From JASHPR01 sp963815375 (GTDB lineage Bacteria > Actinomycetota > Actinomycetes > Streptosporangiales > Streptosporangiaceae), in contig CAWFGX010000004.1 in NCBI GenBank assembly GCA_963815375.1, forward strand, positions 248,001-312,000: a DNA stretch of 64,000 bases, written 5' to 3'. Below, in pieces: positions 46,598-54,556 of the stretch. The first letter of the stretch is position 1. Every line of letters begins with the position of its first letter. The notes beneath the pieces were generated by a model, which saw only the letters and a list, made by a program, of their open reading frames with translations, was not told the origin of the DNA and did no database searches. Made by a program: the position numbers and the translations under genes.

Positions 46598-47691
46598 CGA
46601 CAGTGACAGCTGCCGACCTTGCGGACTCTGCCGATGGGGCCCCAGCGCCCGTGTACTACCAGGCGCCGGGCTGGCTGCGCTGGGGCGGGCCCGCCGTCCT
46701 GCTCGTGGCGCTGGCGGCCTTCCCGGTGGTGTTCACCAACGCCACGGTCACCAATATCGGCGTCTACACGGTCATGTTCCTGATCGCGGCGGCCGGCTGG
46801 AACATCTTCTCCGGCTACTCCGGTTATATCTCGATCGGCCACGCCGCCTACTACGGCATCGGCCAGTACACGGTCGCCCTGATCGCTGTGCACATGAAAA
46901 TGGCGGGCGGCTGGGACCTGTTCGCCCTGCTGCCGGTCGCCGGGCTGGCCGCTGCAGCGGCCTCGGTGCCGATCGGGTACTTGCTGCTGCGGGTGCGCAA
47001 GCACACATTCATCATCCTGACCGTCGCTGTGATGTTCATCCTGCAACTGCTGGCCTTCAACCTCACCACGTGGACCAACGGCTCCGCAGGCCTGGAGCTG
47101 CCGCTGCCCAGCTGGCAGGGCAGCTCGTTCAACCTGCCCTTCTACTACGTAGGGCTGGCCGCAGCCGTGGCCGCGATGGCCGTGTCGTGGCGCGTCCGGC
47201 GCTCGAAGTACGGCCTGGGCCTGCTGGCGATCAGGGATGACGAGGACCGCGCCCGCGGCCTGGGCATCCAGGTCACCCAGTCGAAGATCATCGCGTACGC
47301 GCTCTCGGCGTTCTTCGTCGGGGCGGCCGGCGCGATTTACGCGCCGTACATCGAGACCGTTTACCCGCAGTTCGCCTTCGACCCGAACTTCGACCTGGCG
47401 ATCGCCGTGCTGGTCTTCGTCGGCGGCATCGGCACCTTCTACGGGCCGCTGCTCGGCACGCTGCTGCTGATCCCGCTCCAGTACTACTTCCAGCTCCAGT
47501 TTGGCAACGCCAACCTGTACCTCATCGCCTACGGGCTGCTGTTCATCGTGATCCTGCGGCTGCTCCCGGCGGGCATCGTGCCCAGCCTGGCCCAGCTATG
47601 GCGCCGCTTCATCGTGGCCCGGAGCCGGGCCGCCCCGTCACCCGGCCCGGAGAGTCCGCTGGTCGGAGTTACCGGGCGGGCGGAGCAGTGA
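46594..47691 (+). CDS. Branched-chain amino acid-type ABC permease, LivM-like
   Basis: 365 aa with about nine hydrophobic helices. Typical segments: YSGYISIGHAAYYGIGQYT, LAIRDDEDRARGLGIQV (ATPase-contact loop) and LVFVGGIGTFYGPLLGTLL. GTG 46594 overlaps the LivH-like stop (GTGA), which decides the start over the open frame from 46492. The stop likewise overlaps the start of the LivG-like gene. Confidence 0.93.
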   Translation: MTTVTAADLADSADGAPAPVYYQAPGWLRWGGPAVLLVALAAFPVVFTNATVTNIGVYTVMFLIAAAGWNIFSGYSGYISIGHAAYYGIGQYTVALIAVHMKMAGGWDLFALLPVAGLAAAAASVPIGYLLLRVRKHTFIILTVAVMFILQLLAFNLTTWTNGSAGLELPLPSWQGSSFNLPFYYVGLAAAVAAMAVSWRVRRSKYGLGLLAIRDDEDRARGLGIQVTQSKIIAYALSAFFVGAAGAIYAPYIETVYPQFAFDPNFDLAIAVLVFVGGIGTFYGPLLGTLLLIPLQYYFQLQFGNANLYLIAYGLLFIVILRLLPAGIVPSLAQLWRRFIVARSRAAPSPGPESPLVGVTGRAEQ

Positions 47692-48437
47692 GCCTGCTCG
47701 AGGTGGCAGCGGTCAGCAAGGCCTACGGCGGGATCCGCGCCCTTGACGGCTGCACGATGACTTTCTCCGAAGGCGCGATCAACGGCCTGATCGGCCCGAA
47801 CGGCTCTGGCAAGACCACCCTGTTCAACGTGATGACCGGGTACGAGAGAGCGGACTCCGGCCGGGTGCGGCTGCGCGGCCAGGACATCACCAACGCCAGT
47901 CCAAGCCGCGTGTTCCAGCTGGGCGTCGGCCGCACCTTCCAGATCACCCGGGTCTTCGCCCGGCTCAGCGTGATCGAGAACGTGCACGTGGCGACCCAGC
48001 GCAGCGGCTTCCTCGCCCAGGCCCGCAGCTGGGAGTCTGCGGCTGAGCGGGACCGGGCGCTGGAGGTGCTCGACTTCGTCGGGCTCACCCGGCTTGCCCG
48101 GGAGCCCGCCGGGGCCCTGTCCTACGGCCAGCAGAAGCTGCTGGAATTCGCGTTCATCATCGTCGCCAGACCCTCGGTGATGCTGCTCGACGAGCCGGCC
48201 GGCGGGGTGAACCCGACGCTGCTGCGCCACCTCGCCGAGCGCATCAAGGCCCTGAACGGCCAGGGTGTCACGTTCGTGATCGTCGAGCACGACATGGCGT
48301 TCGTGATGAGCCTGTGCGACCGGGTCATGGTGATGCACCAGGGCTGCGCCCTCACCGGCGGCACGCCAGCACAGGTGCGTTCCGACCCCGCGGTACTGGA
48401 GGCCTACCTCGGCGCCGACATGGAACCGGAGAACTGA
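47688..48437 (+). CDS. Branched-chain amino acid-type ABC ATPase, LivG-like
   Basis: 249 aa. Walker A GPNGSGKTT, Q-loop GRTFQITRVF, signature LSYGQQKLLEFAF (LSYGQ variant usual for LivG), Walker B VMLLDEPAGGVNP, switch His in VIVEHDMAFV. GTG 47688 is embedded in the LivM-like stop (GTGA). One base separates its stop from the LivF-like ATG. Confidence 0.94.
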   Translation: MSLLEVAAVSKAYGGIRALDGCTMTFSEGAINGLIGPNGSGKTTLFNVMTGYERADSGRVRLRGQDITNASPSRVFQLGVGRTFQITRVFARLSVIENVHVATQRSGFLAQARSWESAAERDRALEVLDFVGLTRLAREPAGALSYGQQKLLEFAFIIVARPSVMLLDEPAGGVNPTLLRHLAERIKALNGQGVTFVIVEHDMAFVMSLCDRVMVMHQGCALTGGTPAQVRSDPAVLEAYLGADMEPEN

Positions 48438-48438
48438 C

Positions 48439-49188
48439 ATGCTGAAGATCTCCGGGCTGTTCGCCGGGTACGGCGGGGGAGACGTGCTGCGCGGTGTCGA
48501 CCTCACCGTGACCGAGGGATCGATCACCTGCGTGGTCGGGCCCAACGGAGCAGGGAAGTCCACGCTGCTCAAGGTCATCAGCGGCCTGCTCAAGCCACGC
48601 ACAGGCACGATCACCCTGCGCGGGCAGCCGATCGCGGGCGCGACGCCGCGGCGGATCCTGCAGGCCGGGATCGTCCAGGTGATGCAGTCGCGGAACCTGT
48701 TCCCGGAGCTGACCGTCCGCGAGAACGTCGAACTCGGCGCGTTCCTTGTCAGTGACGCGGGCCTGGTGCAGCAGCGGCTGCGCCAGGTCACCGAGCAGTT
48801 CCCGATCGTCGGCGAGCGAGCCCGGGACCGGGCTGGCCAGCTGTCCGGCGGCCAGCAGCGCATGGTCGAGCTGGCCCGGGCGCTGATGCTGGACCCGGCT
48901 CTGGTCGTGCTAGACGAGCCGTCGATGGGGCTTGAGCCGCGGGCCGCCCGGCAGATGTACGACAGCGTCAGGCAGATGAACCAGGCCGGCCGGACGATCC
49001 TGCTGGTAGAGCAGAACGTCCGCGCGGGCCTGCGCCTGGCCAGCCACGGGGTCGTGATGGAGGCCGGGCGCGTGCGGCTGCAGGGAACTGGAGCCGAGGT
49101 CCTGGCCAACCCGCAGATGAGCGCGCTCTACCTTGGCGGGACCGTCGAGGAAGGCAGTCTCGCCGGAGGCGACGCGCACCATGGATGA
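48439..49188 (+). CDS. Branched-chain amino acid-type ABC ATPase, LivF-like
   Basis: 249 aa. Walker A GPNGAGKST, Q-loop VMQSRNLFPEL, signature LSGGQQRMVELARAL, Walker B LVVLDEPSMGLEP, and LLVEQNVRAGL where LivF proteins carry Gln instead of the switch His. It completes a full LivKHMGF-type importer. Its 3' end overlaps the alpha/beta hydrolase start by 8 bases, tying import to that enzyme. Confidence 0.94.
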   Translation: MLKISGLFAGYGGGDVLRGVDLTVTEGSITCVVGPNGAGKSTLLKVISGLLKPRTGTITLRGQPIAGATPRRILQAGIVQVMQSRNLFPELTVRENVELGAFLVSDAGLVQQRLRQVTEQFPIVGERARDRAGQLSGGQQRMVELARALMLDPALVVLDEPSMGLEPRAARQMYDSVRQMNQAGRTILLVEQNVRAGLRLASHGVVMEAGRVRLQGTGAEVLANPQMSALYLGGTVEEGSLAGGDAHHG

Positions 49189-50245
49189 CCGGCTGGAGTC
49201 GATGTACCGCCGCTTCACCTGGCGGATCCTGTCCAACTACGTCACGCCGTGGGAATTCGAGCAGCTCAGGGAGGCCATCACCAGCTACGACGAGTGGTGC
49301 GCGCAGTGGTGCCGCCGCGCTGAAGGGCACCTGGAGCGCGGCGACGCGGCGCTGGCCGCGGGACACCGGGTCACGGCTGGCGACGCCTATGTGCGGGCCG
49401 TGCTGTTCTACCACTGGGCCAGCTTCATGTTCAGCCACGACCAGGACCAGTACCTCGCCGCGCTGACCGCGATGGGCGGCGCTCTGGCCAAAGCCGCCCC
49501 GCACGCAGACCCGCCAGCACAGCTCCTGCAGGTCCCGTTCGAATCCATGATCCTGAACGGTTACCTGCGGGTCCCCGCCGCGCTCGGCCGGCCGCCCGTC
49601 GTGCTGCTGCTTCCCGGTGGCGACTCGACCAAGGAGGAGCTGTACAACCTGGGGGACCACATCGTGGCGCGGGGGCTGGCCTTCGCCGCCTTTGACGGGC
49701 CCGGCCAGGGGATGGCCAGCACCGGCAGCAAGCTCCGCCCGGACTATGAGGTCGCCGTGCAGGCGATGATCGACAGCCTGGAGCAGCGTGAGGACGTGGA
49801 TATCACCCGGCTGGCCGTGGGCGGGATCTCCTACGGCGGGCTGTTCGGGATCCGCACGGCGGCCGTTGACAGCCGTGTGCGGGCGGTGGTGTCGATCTCC
49901 AGCTGGTATAGCCCAGCCGGGCGGTTCGCCCGGATGGAGCCGCTGACGCGCACCGGCCAGTACCAGCACCTGGGACCCGACCCGGCAGCGATGATGGACG
50001 CGATCACGCTGGCCGGGGCGGCGGGGCGGGCGAACGTGCCGCTGCTGCAGGTCTTCGGCGGCCTGGACCGCGAATCGCCGCCGTCGCACGGCGAGCGCAT
50101 CGCCGCGGAGTACGGCGGGCCGGTAACGACGGTCGTCTACCCCGACGGGGTGCACGTCGTCAACAACGTGTGGTACCAGGCCCGGCCGATGGTGGCCGAC
50201 TGGCTCGCAGACACTCTCGAGGACTCGCAGGCGTTCACCACATGA
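49181..50245 (+). CDS. Alpha/beta hydrolase, 2,6-dihydropseudooxynicotine hydrolase-like (1)
   Basis: 354 aa. A helical N-terminal region (1-115) plus an alpha/beta-hydrolase core with the triad Ser217 (GGISYGGLFG), Asp296 (VFGGLDRESP) and His325 (PDGVHVVNN). This architecture is that of hydrolases such as 2,6-dihydropseudooxynicotine hydrolase, which cleaves a C-C bond, and of related carboxylesterases. ATG 49181 overlaps the end of the LivF-like gene and follows ccggaggcg. It is co-transcribed with the importer. A paralogue lies at 53.5 kb. Substrate unknown. Confidence 0.88.
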   Translation: MDDRLESMYRRFTWRILSNYVTPWEFEQLREAITSYDEWCAQWCRRAEGHLERGDAALAAGHRVTAGDAYVRAVLFYHWASFMFSHDQDQYLAALTAMGGALAKAAPHADPPAQLLQVPFESMILNGYLRVPAALGRPPVVLLLPGGDSTKEELYNLGDHIVARGLAFAAFDGPGQGMASTGSKLRPDYEVAVQAMIDSLEQREDVDITRLAVGGISYGGLFGIRTAAVDSRVRAVVSISSWYSPAGRFARMEPLTRTGQYQHLGPDPAAMMDAITLAGAAGRANVPLLQVFGGLDRESPPSHGERIAAEYGGPVTTVVYPDGVHVVNNVWYQARPMVADWLADTLEDSQAFTT

Positions 50246-50637
50246 GCGCGGACTACCAGCGAGGCGAGGCCCGGCAGGCGGCGCGGGAGCGTTTCCGGGG
50301 CCTGTGGGCGGCGATCACGACGCCGTCCAGCCCTGCGGGCCAGGTAGACGCCGCCGCGCTGCGCGCTGACATGGACCGGCTCACCGGGGGCCTCGGCGTG
50401 GATGGGGTGTTCTGCGGCGGTGTCATGGCGGAGTTCTGGGCTCTGTCAGTGGCCGAGTGGCGCAGCCTGGTGGAGCTGGTGGTGCCCCAGCAACAGCAAT
50501 GGTCCAGCCATGCGGTCAGAGAAGTGTGCGCGTGGGCGTCGCGCGGGCGGGCGCAGCGCCGGTCAGGATCGTCGCGGGGTCGTGGCCGAGGTCGTGCAGC
50601 AGCACCATGGCGGCGTTGCGCCCCGGCGCGCCGGTGA
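50242..50637 (+). pseudogene. Truncated DapA/dihydrodipicolinate synthase-family gene
   Basis: The ATG overlaps the hydrolase stop (ATGA). The first ~84 codons read like the N terminus of DapA-family aldolases: GLWAAITTPSSPAGQVDAAA, LRADMDRLTGGLGVDGVFCG and FWALSVAEWRSLVELVV. Similarity ends near base 50490; the frame then runs antisense into the 3' end of the FAD oxidoreductase gene and stops at 50637. The Schiff-base Lys and most of the barrel are missing, so it is non-functional as an aldolase. The break point marks a deletion or rearrangement in the operon. Confidence 0.8.
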
Positions 50638-52135
50638 TCGACCCGCCGGGGTGGGTGGACCCGCCGGTCTGGTACAGGCCTGGAATAGGCATCCGGTGCG
50701 AGGCCCAGCCGGGCGCTGGCCGGAGCGCGCCGCTGAACGCGATGCCGCGGTCGCCGCCGTGGAACGCGCCGTGAACCATGTGCGGGTTGAGCCGCTCGTA
50801 GTCGGCCGGGGACTCGACCAGCCGGGCGAGAATCTTGTCGTCGGTGAAGCCGGGCGCGAACCGGCGCAGGTGCTCCAGCTGGCGGGTGGCGTGCTGCTCC
50901 TTCACCGTGTCCCAGCCCGGCATGCCGGGCGGCAGCTCGTAGCACTGCTGGCTGAGCAGCTTGACCGTATGCATCCCGGCCGGAGCGCGCCCCGAGTCGA
51001 CCAGGGTCGGGGTTGCGACCAGCAGCCACGGCACGCCGGAGATGAACCGGCCCGCCCGCAGGTCGGCACCGAGCTGGACCACGTCCTCGGGCCAGCCGAC
51101 CGTCCCGGCCGACACCGCGGTCACCGGGCCGCCAGGGGTCGGGAACACCGGCGGTGCGCTGGCCGCGAAATAGGCGCCGAACCCCGGCACGCCGACGTCG
51201 TAGGTGTCGATGCCGTAGTGGAACTCCTCGGGCCAGGCCTCCCTCGGCGCCATGTCCCGCAGGTGCGTGACGTGGATGGTGGACAGCACTGCCCGGGCCG
51301 CCCGGTACTGCTCGCCGTCGGCGGTCTGCACGCCGACGCACCGGCCGCCGTCGAGCAGCAGCCGGGTAACCCGCCGGCCGCACAGCACGGTGCCGCCGTG
51401 GGCCTCGAGGTACCCGGTCAGCGCCTCGGTCAGCCGCCCGGAGCCGCCGAGCAGGATGGACCAGCTGCGCTGCTGCCTGCCGAAGATCAGCGAGTAGGCC
51501 AGGAGGCCGGAGCCCGGCACGTCCGGTGGCTGGTTGGTCTGCAGCGCCATCCACAGCATGAACGCCCGGACGTGCCGGCTCTGGAACTCGCGCCGGATGA
51601 TCTCCCATGCGCTCAGGGCCATCCTGCGCCGCCAGATGCCACCGCGCGGATGCTCGGCGAGCATGCTGTCCACCGACGCGCCGAAGCCGACCGGGGTGTG
51701 CTGCGACCGGCTGAACAGCGTCTTGACTTCGTCGTACTCACTCAGCAGCCGGAGGTAGGCCGCCCCGTCAGCGTGGCTGAAGCGGGAGATCTCCGCGACC
51801 GTGCGGTCGCGGTCCAGCCACATTGTGAGATGCACGCCGTCAGGGAACGTCACGTGGGCGACTGGGTCGGGATCGACGTAACGCAGCCCGTAGTCGGCGA
51901 TCAGCCCCAGCTCGTCGCCAGTCAGCAGCGGATTGACCCGGATCAGCGTGTGGCCGGTGGCGCAGGTGTCGATGCCGAAACCTGGCAGCAGCAGCTCCTC
52001 GGTGGCGGCTCCGCCGCCCGGAATGTGCCTGGCGTCCAGGACCAGGCAGCTGTACCCGGCTTTGGCCAGGTAGCACGCTGCTATCAGGCTGTTGTGGCCC
52101 GCGCCAGCGACCACGATGTCAGCATTGGCGTCCAC
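50516..52135 (-). CDS. Phytoene desaturase-like FAD-dependent oxidoreductase
   Basis: 539 aa. N-terminal FAD-binding motif DIVVAGAGHNSLIAACYLA followed by LVLDARHIPGGGAATEE; C-terminal FAD segment GLYQTGGSTHPGGSITGAPG. It belongs to the phytoene-dehydrogenase/amine-oxidase-like family and could oxidise or isomerise a cyclic substrate; no carotenoid genes are nearby, so carotenoid synthesis is unlikely. Transcribed convergently with the importer/hydrolase operon and overlapping the truncated DapA gene. A LacI-type site lies about 70 bases upstream of its start. Confidence 0.88.
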   Translation of the reverse strand: MDANADIVVAGAGHNSLIAACYLAKAGYSCLVLDARHIPGGGAATEELLLPGFGIDTCATGHTLIRVNPLLTGDELGLIADYGLRYVDPDPVAHVTFPDGVHLTMWLDRDRTVAEISRFSHADGAAYLRLLSEYDEVKTLFSRSQHTPVGFGASVDSMLAEHPRGGIWRRRMALSAWEIIRREFQSRHVRAFMLWMALQTNQPPDVPGSGLLAYSLIFGRQQRSWSILLGGSGRLTEALTGYLEAHGGTVLCGRRVTRLLLDGGRCVGVQTADGEQYRAARAVLSTIHVTHLRDMAPREAWPEEFHYGIDTYDVGVPGFGAYFAASAPPVFPTPGGPVTAVSAGTVGWPEDVVQLGADLRAGRFISGVPWLLVATPTLVDSGRAPAGMHTVKLLSQQCYELPPGMPGWDTVKEQHATRQLEHLRRFAPGFTDDKILARLVESPADYERLNPHMVHGAFHGGDRGIAFSGALRPAPGWASHRMPIPGLYQTGGSTHPGGSITGAPGRNAAMVLLHDLGHDPATILTGAAPARATPTRTLL

Positions 52136-52205
52136 TGCTCCGCCTCGGCTCCCGCGGGCACCAGAAAGCCGGCCCGCCAGTTCCCGCAGCCGCGCGGGCC
52201 GTTAT

Positions 52206-52217
52206 TCAAACGATTGC
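52206..52217. promoter_or_regulatory. LacI-type site, TCAAACGATTGC
   Basis: CG-centred 12-mer combining one half of GCAAACGTTTGC and one half of GCAATCGATTGC. It overlaps the end of the second LacI gene and is about 70 bases upstream of the FAD oxidoreductase start. Confidence 0.45.
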
Positions 52218-53294
52218 ACCGGCCGTTCCGCCGCGCAAGGCACCGCCCGTTCGGCTTCGCAGGGGCCCGGCATCGTCGCTGGGCGGCGGGCCGGTCGAAT
52301 GCCGGACCGCCAGCGAGACCGGCATCAGCACGGCCTTGGCCTGTTGCTCGCCCCTGGTCAGCTGCTCGAGCATCAGCCGGCCAGACTCCCAGCCGATGTC
52401 GTAATGCGGGATGCGGACCGTTGTCAGGCCCGGCTGCAGCTTGTCCACGAGCGGCATGTCGTTGAACCCAACCACACTCAGGTCGTCGGGACAGCGCATG
52501 GCCCGTTCGGCCAGCACGTCATAGCAGCCCAGCGCCAGCATGTCGTTGCCGGCGAAGACCGCGGAGAACTGCGTGCCCGCGTCCAGCAGGTCGCTCAGCG
52601 CCCGGGCGCCCTCGTCCTCCAGCCATGCGGACGTCTTCCGGATCAGGGCAGCGTCCACGGTCACGCCGTGCTCGTGCATTGCCGAGCGGAAGGCCCGCAG
52701 CCGGCCAAGCCCGGTCGAGGTGTCCTGCGGTCCGGCGATGTGCGCGATCCGGCGGTGACCGAGCCCGACCAGGTGGGCCACTGCTGCGTGGATGCCCGAG
52801 GCGTCGTCGGCCGTGACTGACGGGAACGGCAGGCCCTCGGTCCGCCGGTTGGCCAGCACGATGGGCAGGCCACCGGCGTCAGGGTCGCGCAGCAGCGGGT
52901 GGCCAAGCCGCGCGGTGGCCAGGATCAGCCCGTCGACGCTGCGCGACCGCAGCGAGGCGATCAGCCGGTCCTCAAGAGCCGGGTCATTGTCGGTGTTGAC
53001 GATGAGCAGCACGTAGCCGTGCGGCGCCAGGGCATCCTCGATGCCCCGGACGATGGGCGGGAACAGCGGGTTGGTCAGGTCCGGCACAACCACGCCGATG
53101 CTGGACGAGCGGGACGTGCGCAGGCTGCGGGCGACCGCGTTGGGCTGGTAGCCGAGCTGCTCGGCTGCGCGGAGCACCCGGTCCGCGGTCCTGGCGCTGA
53201 TCAGGTTCCTGGTGCCGGGATTGAGCGCCCGGGACGCGGTCGCCGGGTGGACGCCGGCCATGGCGGCGACGTCGCGCAGGGTGGGCAGGCTCAC
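52206..53294 (-). CDS. LacI-family transcriptional regulator 2
   Basis: 362 aa. Helix-turn-helix LRDVAAMAGVHPATASRALN, hinge YQPNAVARSLRTSRSSSIG, effector domain with VVVPDLTNPLFPPIVRG, FAGNDMLALG and DLSVVGFNDMPLVDKLQPGL. GTG 53294 follows a GGGGGAGG ribosome site; an ATG at 53330 would add 12 residues. It is divergent from the second hydrolase and upstream of the FAD oxidoreductase gene on the same strand, so it probably controls both. Confidence 0.92.
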   Translation of the reverse strand: MSLPTLRDVAAMAGVHPATASRALNPGTRNLISARTADRVLRAAEQLGYQPNAVARSLRTSRSSSIGVVVPDLTNPLFPPIVRGIEDALAPHGYVLLIVNTDNDPALEDRLIASLRSRSVDGLILATARLGHPLLRDPDAGGLPIVLANRRTEGLPFPSVTADDASGIHAAVAHLVGLGHRRIAHIAGPQDTSTGLGRLRAFRSAMHEHGVTVDAALIRKTSAWLEDEGARALSDLLDAGTQFSAVFAGNDMLALGCYDVLAERAMRCPDDLSVVGFNDMPLVDKLQPGLTTVRIPHYDIGWESGRLMLEQLTRGEQQAKAVLMPVSLAVRHSTGPPPSDDAGPLRSRTGGALRGGTAGAIV

Positions 53295-53422
53295 CGGGCC
53301 GCGCCTCCCCCCGGCGCTGGCATGGTGCACGATCGCACGGCTCGGCCCTCCTGCGCGGACGCTGCAGCATCGTCAGCATCCCTCGCCGACAGGTTATTGA
53401 CCCGAGCGCCTGCCGAGGGTAC

Positions 53423-53434
53423 GCATACGTTTGC
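53423..53434. promoter_or_regulatory. LacI-type site, GCATACGTTTGC, in divergent region
   Basis: One change from the perfect palindrome GCAAACGTTTGC found before the first LacI gene. It lies 34 bases before the hydrolase ATG (53468) and about 130 bases before the LacI 2 start, positioned to control both directions. Confidence 0.6.
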
Positions 53435-53467
53435 AGCTTCGGTTGGCGACGGATCTCGGAGGCAAGT

Positions 53468-54556
53468 ATGCCGGATGAGCGCGTGCAGATGGCGATCTCG
53501 CACTGGGGGCCGCGGTTCACGACCAACGGTGTGACGGCAGGAGACTTTGAGCGGATCACCGGCCAGCTCGAACGGTGGGCCGACTGGTGCGCAGCGTGGA
53601 GCGCTGTGGCCGGGGATTACGAGCAGCTCGGGCGCGAGGCGCTCACCGCCGGGCACCTGAGGTCGGCCGGCGCTCACCTGTCGCGGGCGGCGCTTTACTA
53701 CCACTTCGCCAAGTTCCTGTTCGTAGAGGACCCGGGCCAGATGCGTTCAGCGCACATGAACGCGGTGCGCTGCCTCACCGATGCGCTTCCATACCTCGAC
53801 CCTCCGGGCCGCCGGGTCGAGATCCCCTTTGACGGCTCCCGCATGGTCGGCGTCCTCCGCCTCCCCGCGGAGGAGGAATCGCCTGACCACTCCGGGTGGC
53901 CCGTAGTGATCATGATACCTGGACTGGACTCCACCAAGGAGGAGCTGGCCACGACCGAGGAGCTGTTCCTGGAGCGCGGGCTGGCCACGTTCAGCGTCGA
54001 CGGGCCCGGGCAGGGCGAGGCAGAGTACGACCTGGCCATCCGTCCCGACTGGGAGGTGCCCGGCGCGGCGATCATCGACAGGCTCGAGGCCGAGCCGGGC
54101 CTGGACTCAAGGCGCATCGCGGTCTGGGGCGTGAGCCTGGGCGGCTACTATGCACCGCGGATGGCCAGCGGCGACGAGCGCGTCCAGGCCTGCGTGGCAC
54201 TGGCGGGCCCATACGATTTCGCCACGGCCTGGGACCAGCGGCCGGTGCTGACCCGCGAGGCGTTCCGGGTGCGCTCCAAGGCGGCGGACGAGCAGTCCGC
54301 GCGGGCCCTGGCGAGGCAGCTGACCCTGGCCGGGCGCGCGGAGCAGATCTACTGCCCGCTGCTGGCCGTGATGGGCAAGCAGGACCGGCTGATTCCCTGG
54401 CAGCAGGCAGAGCGCCTGGTGCGGGAGGCCGGCGGGCCCGCCGAGCTGCTGCTGCTCGAGCAGGGCAACCACGGCTGCGCGAACCTGGCGCCGTTCCACC
54501 GCTATCAGACCGCAGACTGGGTTGCTGACGTGCTCGGCGCCGGAGCGGGGCCATGA
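53468..54556 (+). CDS. Alpha/beta hydrolase, 2,6-dihydropseudooxynicotine hydrolase-like (2)
   Basis: 362 aa, paralogue of the hydrolase at 49.2 kb with the same helical N-terminal cap (WADWCAAWSAVAGDYEQLG, AALYYHFAKFLF) and hydrolase core. Triad: Ser223 (WGVSLGGYYA), Asp306 (MGKQDRLIP), His335 (QGNHGC). Oxyanion/turn segments IPGLDSTKEEL and VDGPGQGEAEYD match the paralogue. ATG 53468, start of a two-gene unit with the LVIVD gene (ATGA overlap). Likely acts on a related intermediate of the same pathway. Confidence 0.88.
   Translation: MPDERVQMAISHWGPRFTTNGVTAGDFERITGQLERWADWCAAWSAVAGDYEQLGREALTAGHLRSAGAHLSRAALYYHFAKFLFVEDPGQMRSAHMNAVRCLTDALPYLDPPGRRVEIPFDGSRMVGVLRLPAEEESPDHSGWPVVIMIPGLDSTKEELATTEELFLERGLATFSVDGPGQGEAEYDLAIRPDWEVPGAAIIDRLEAEPGLDSRRIAVWGVSLGGYYAPRMASGDERVQACVALAGPYDFATAWDQRPVLTREAFRVRSKAADEQSARALARQLTLAGRAEQIYCPLLAVMGKQDRLIPWQQAERLVREAGGPAELLLLEQGNHGCANLAPFHRYQTADWVADVLGAGAGP

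Noticed and set aside
50516..52135. FAD oxidoreductase as a carotenoid phytoene desaturase
   Set aside because: No crtB, crtE or other carotenoid genes nearby; context is the catabolic island.
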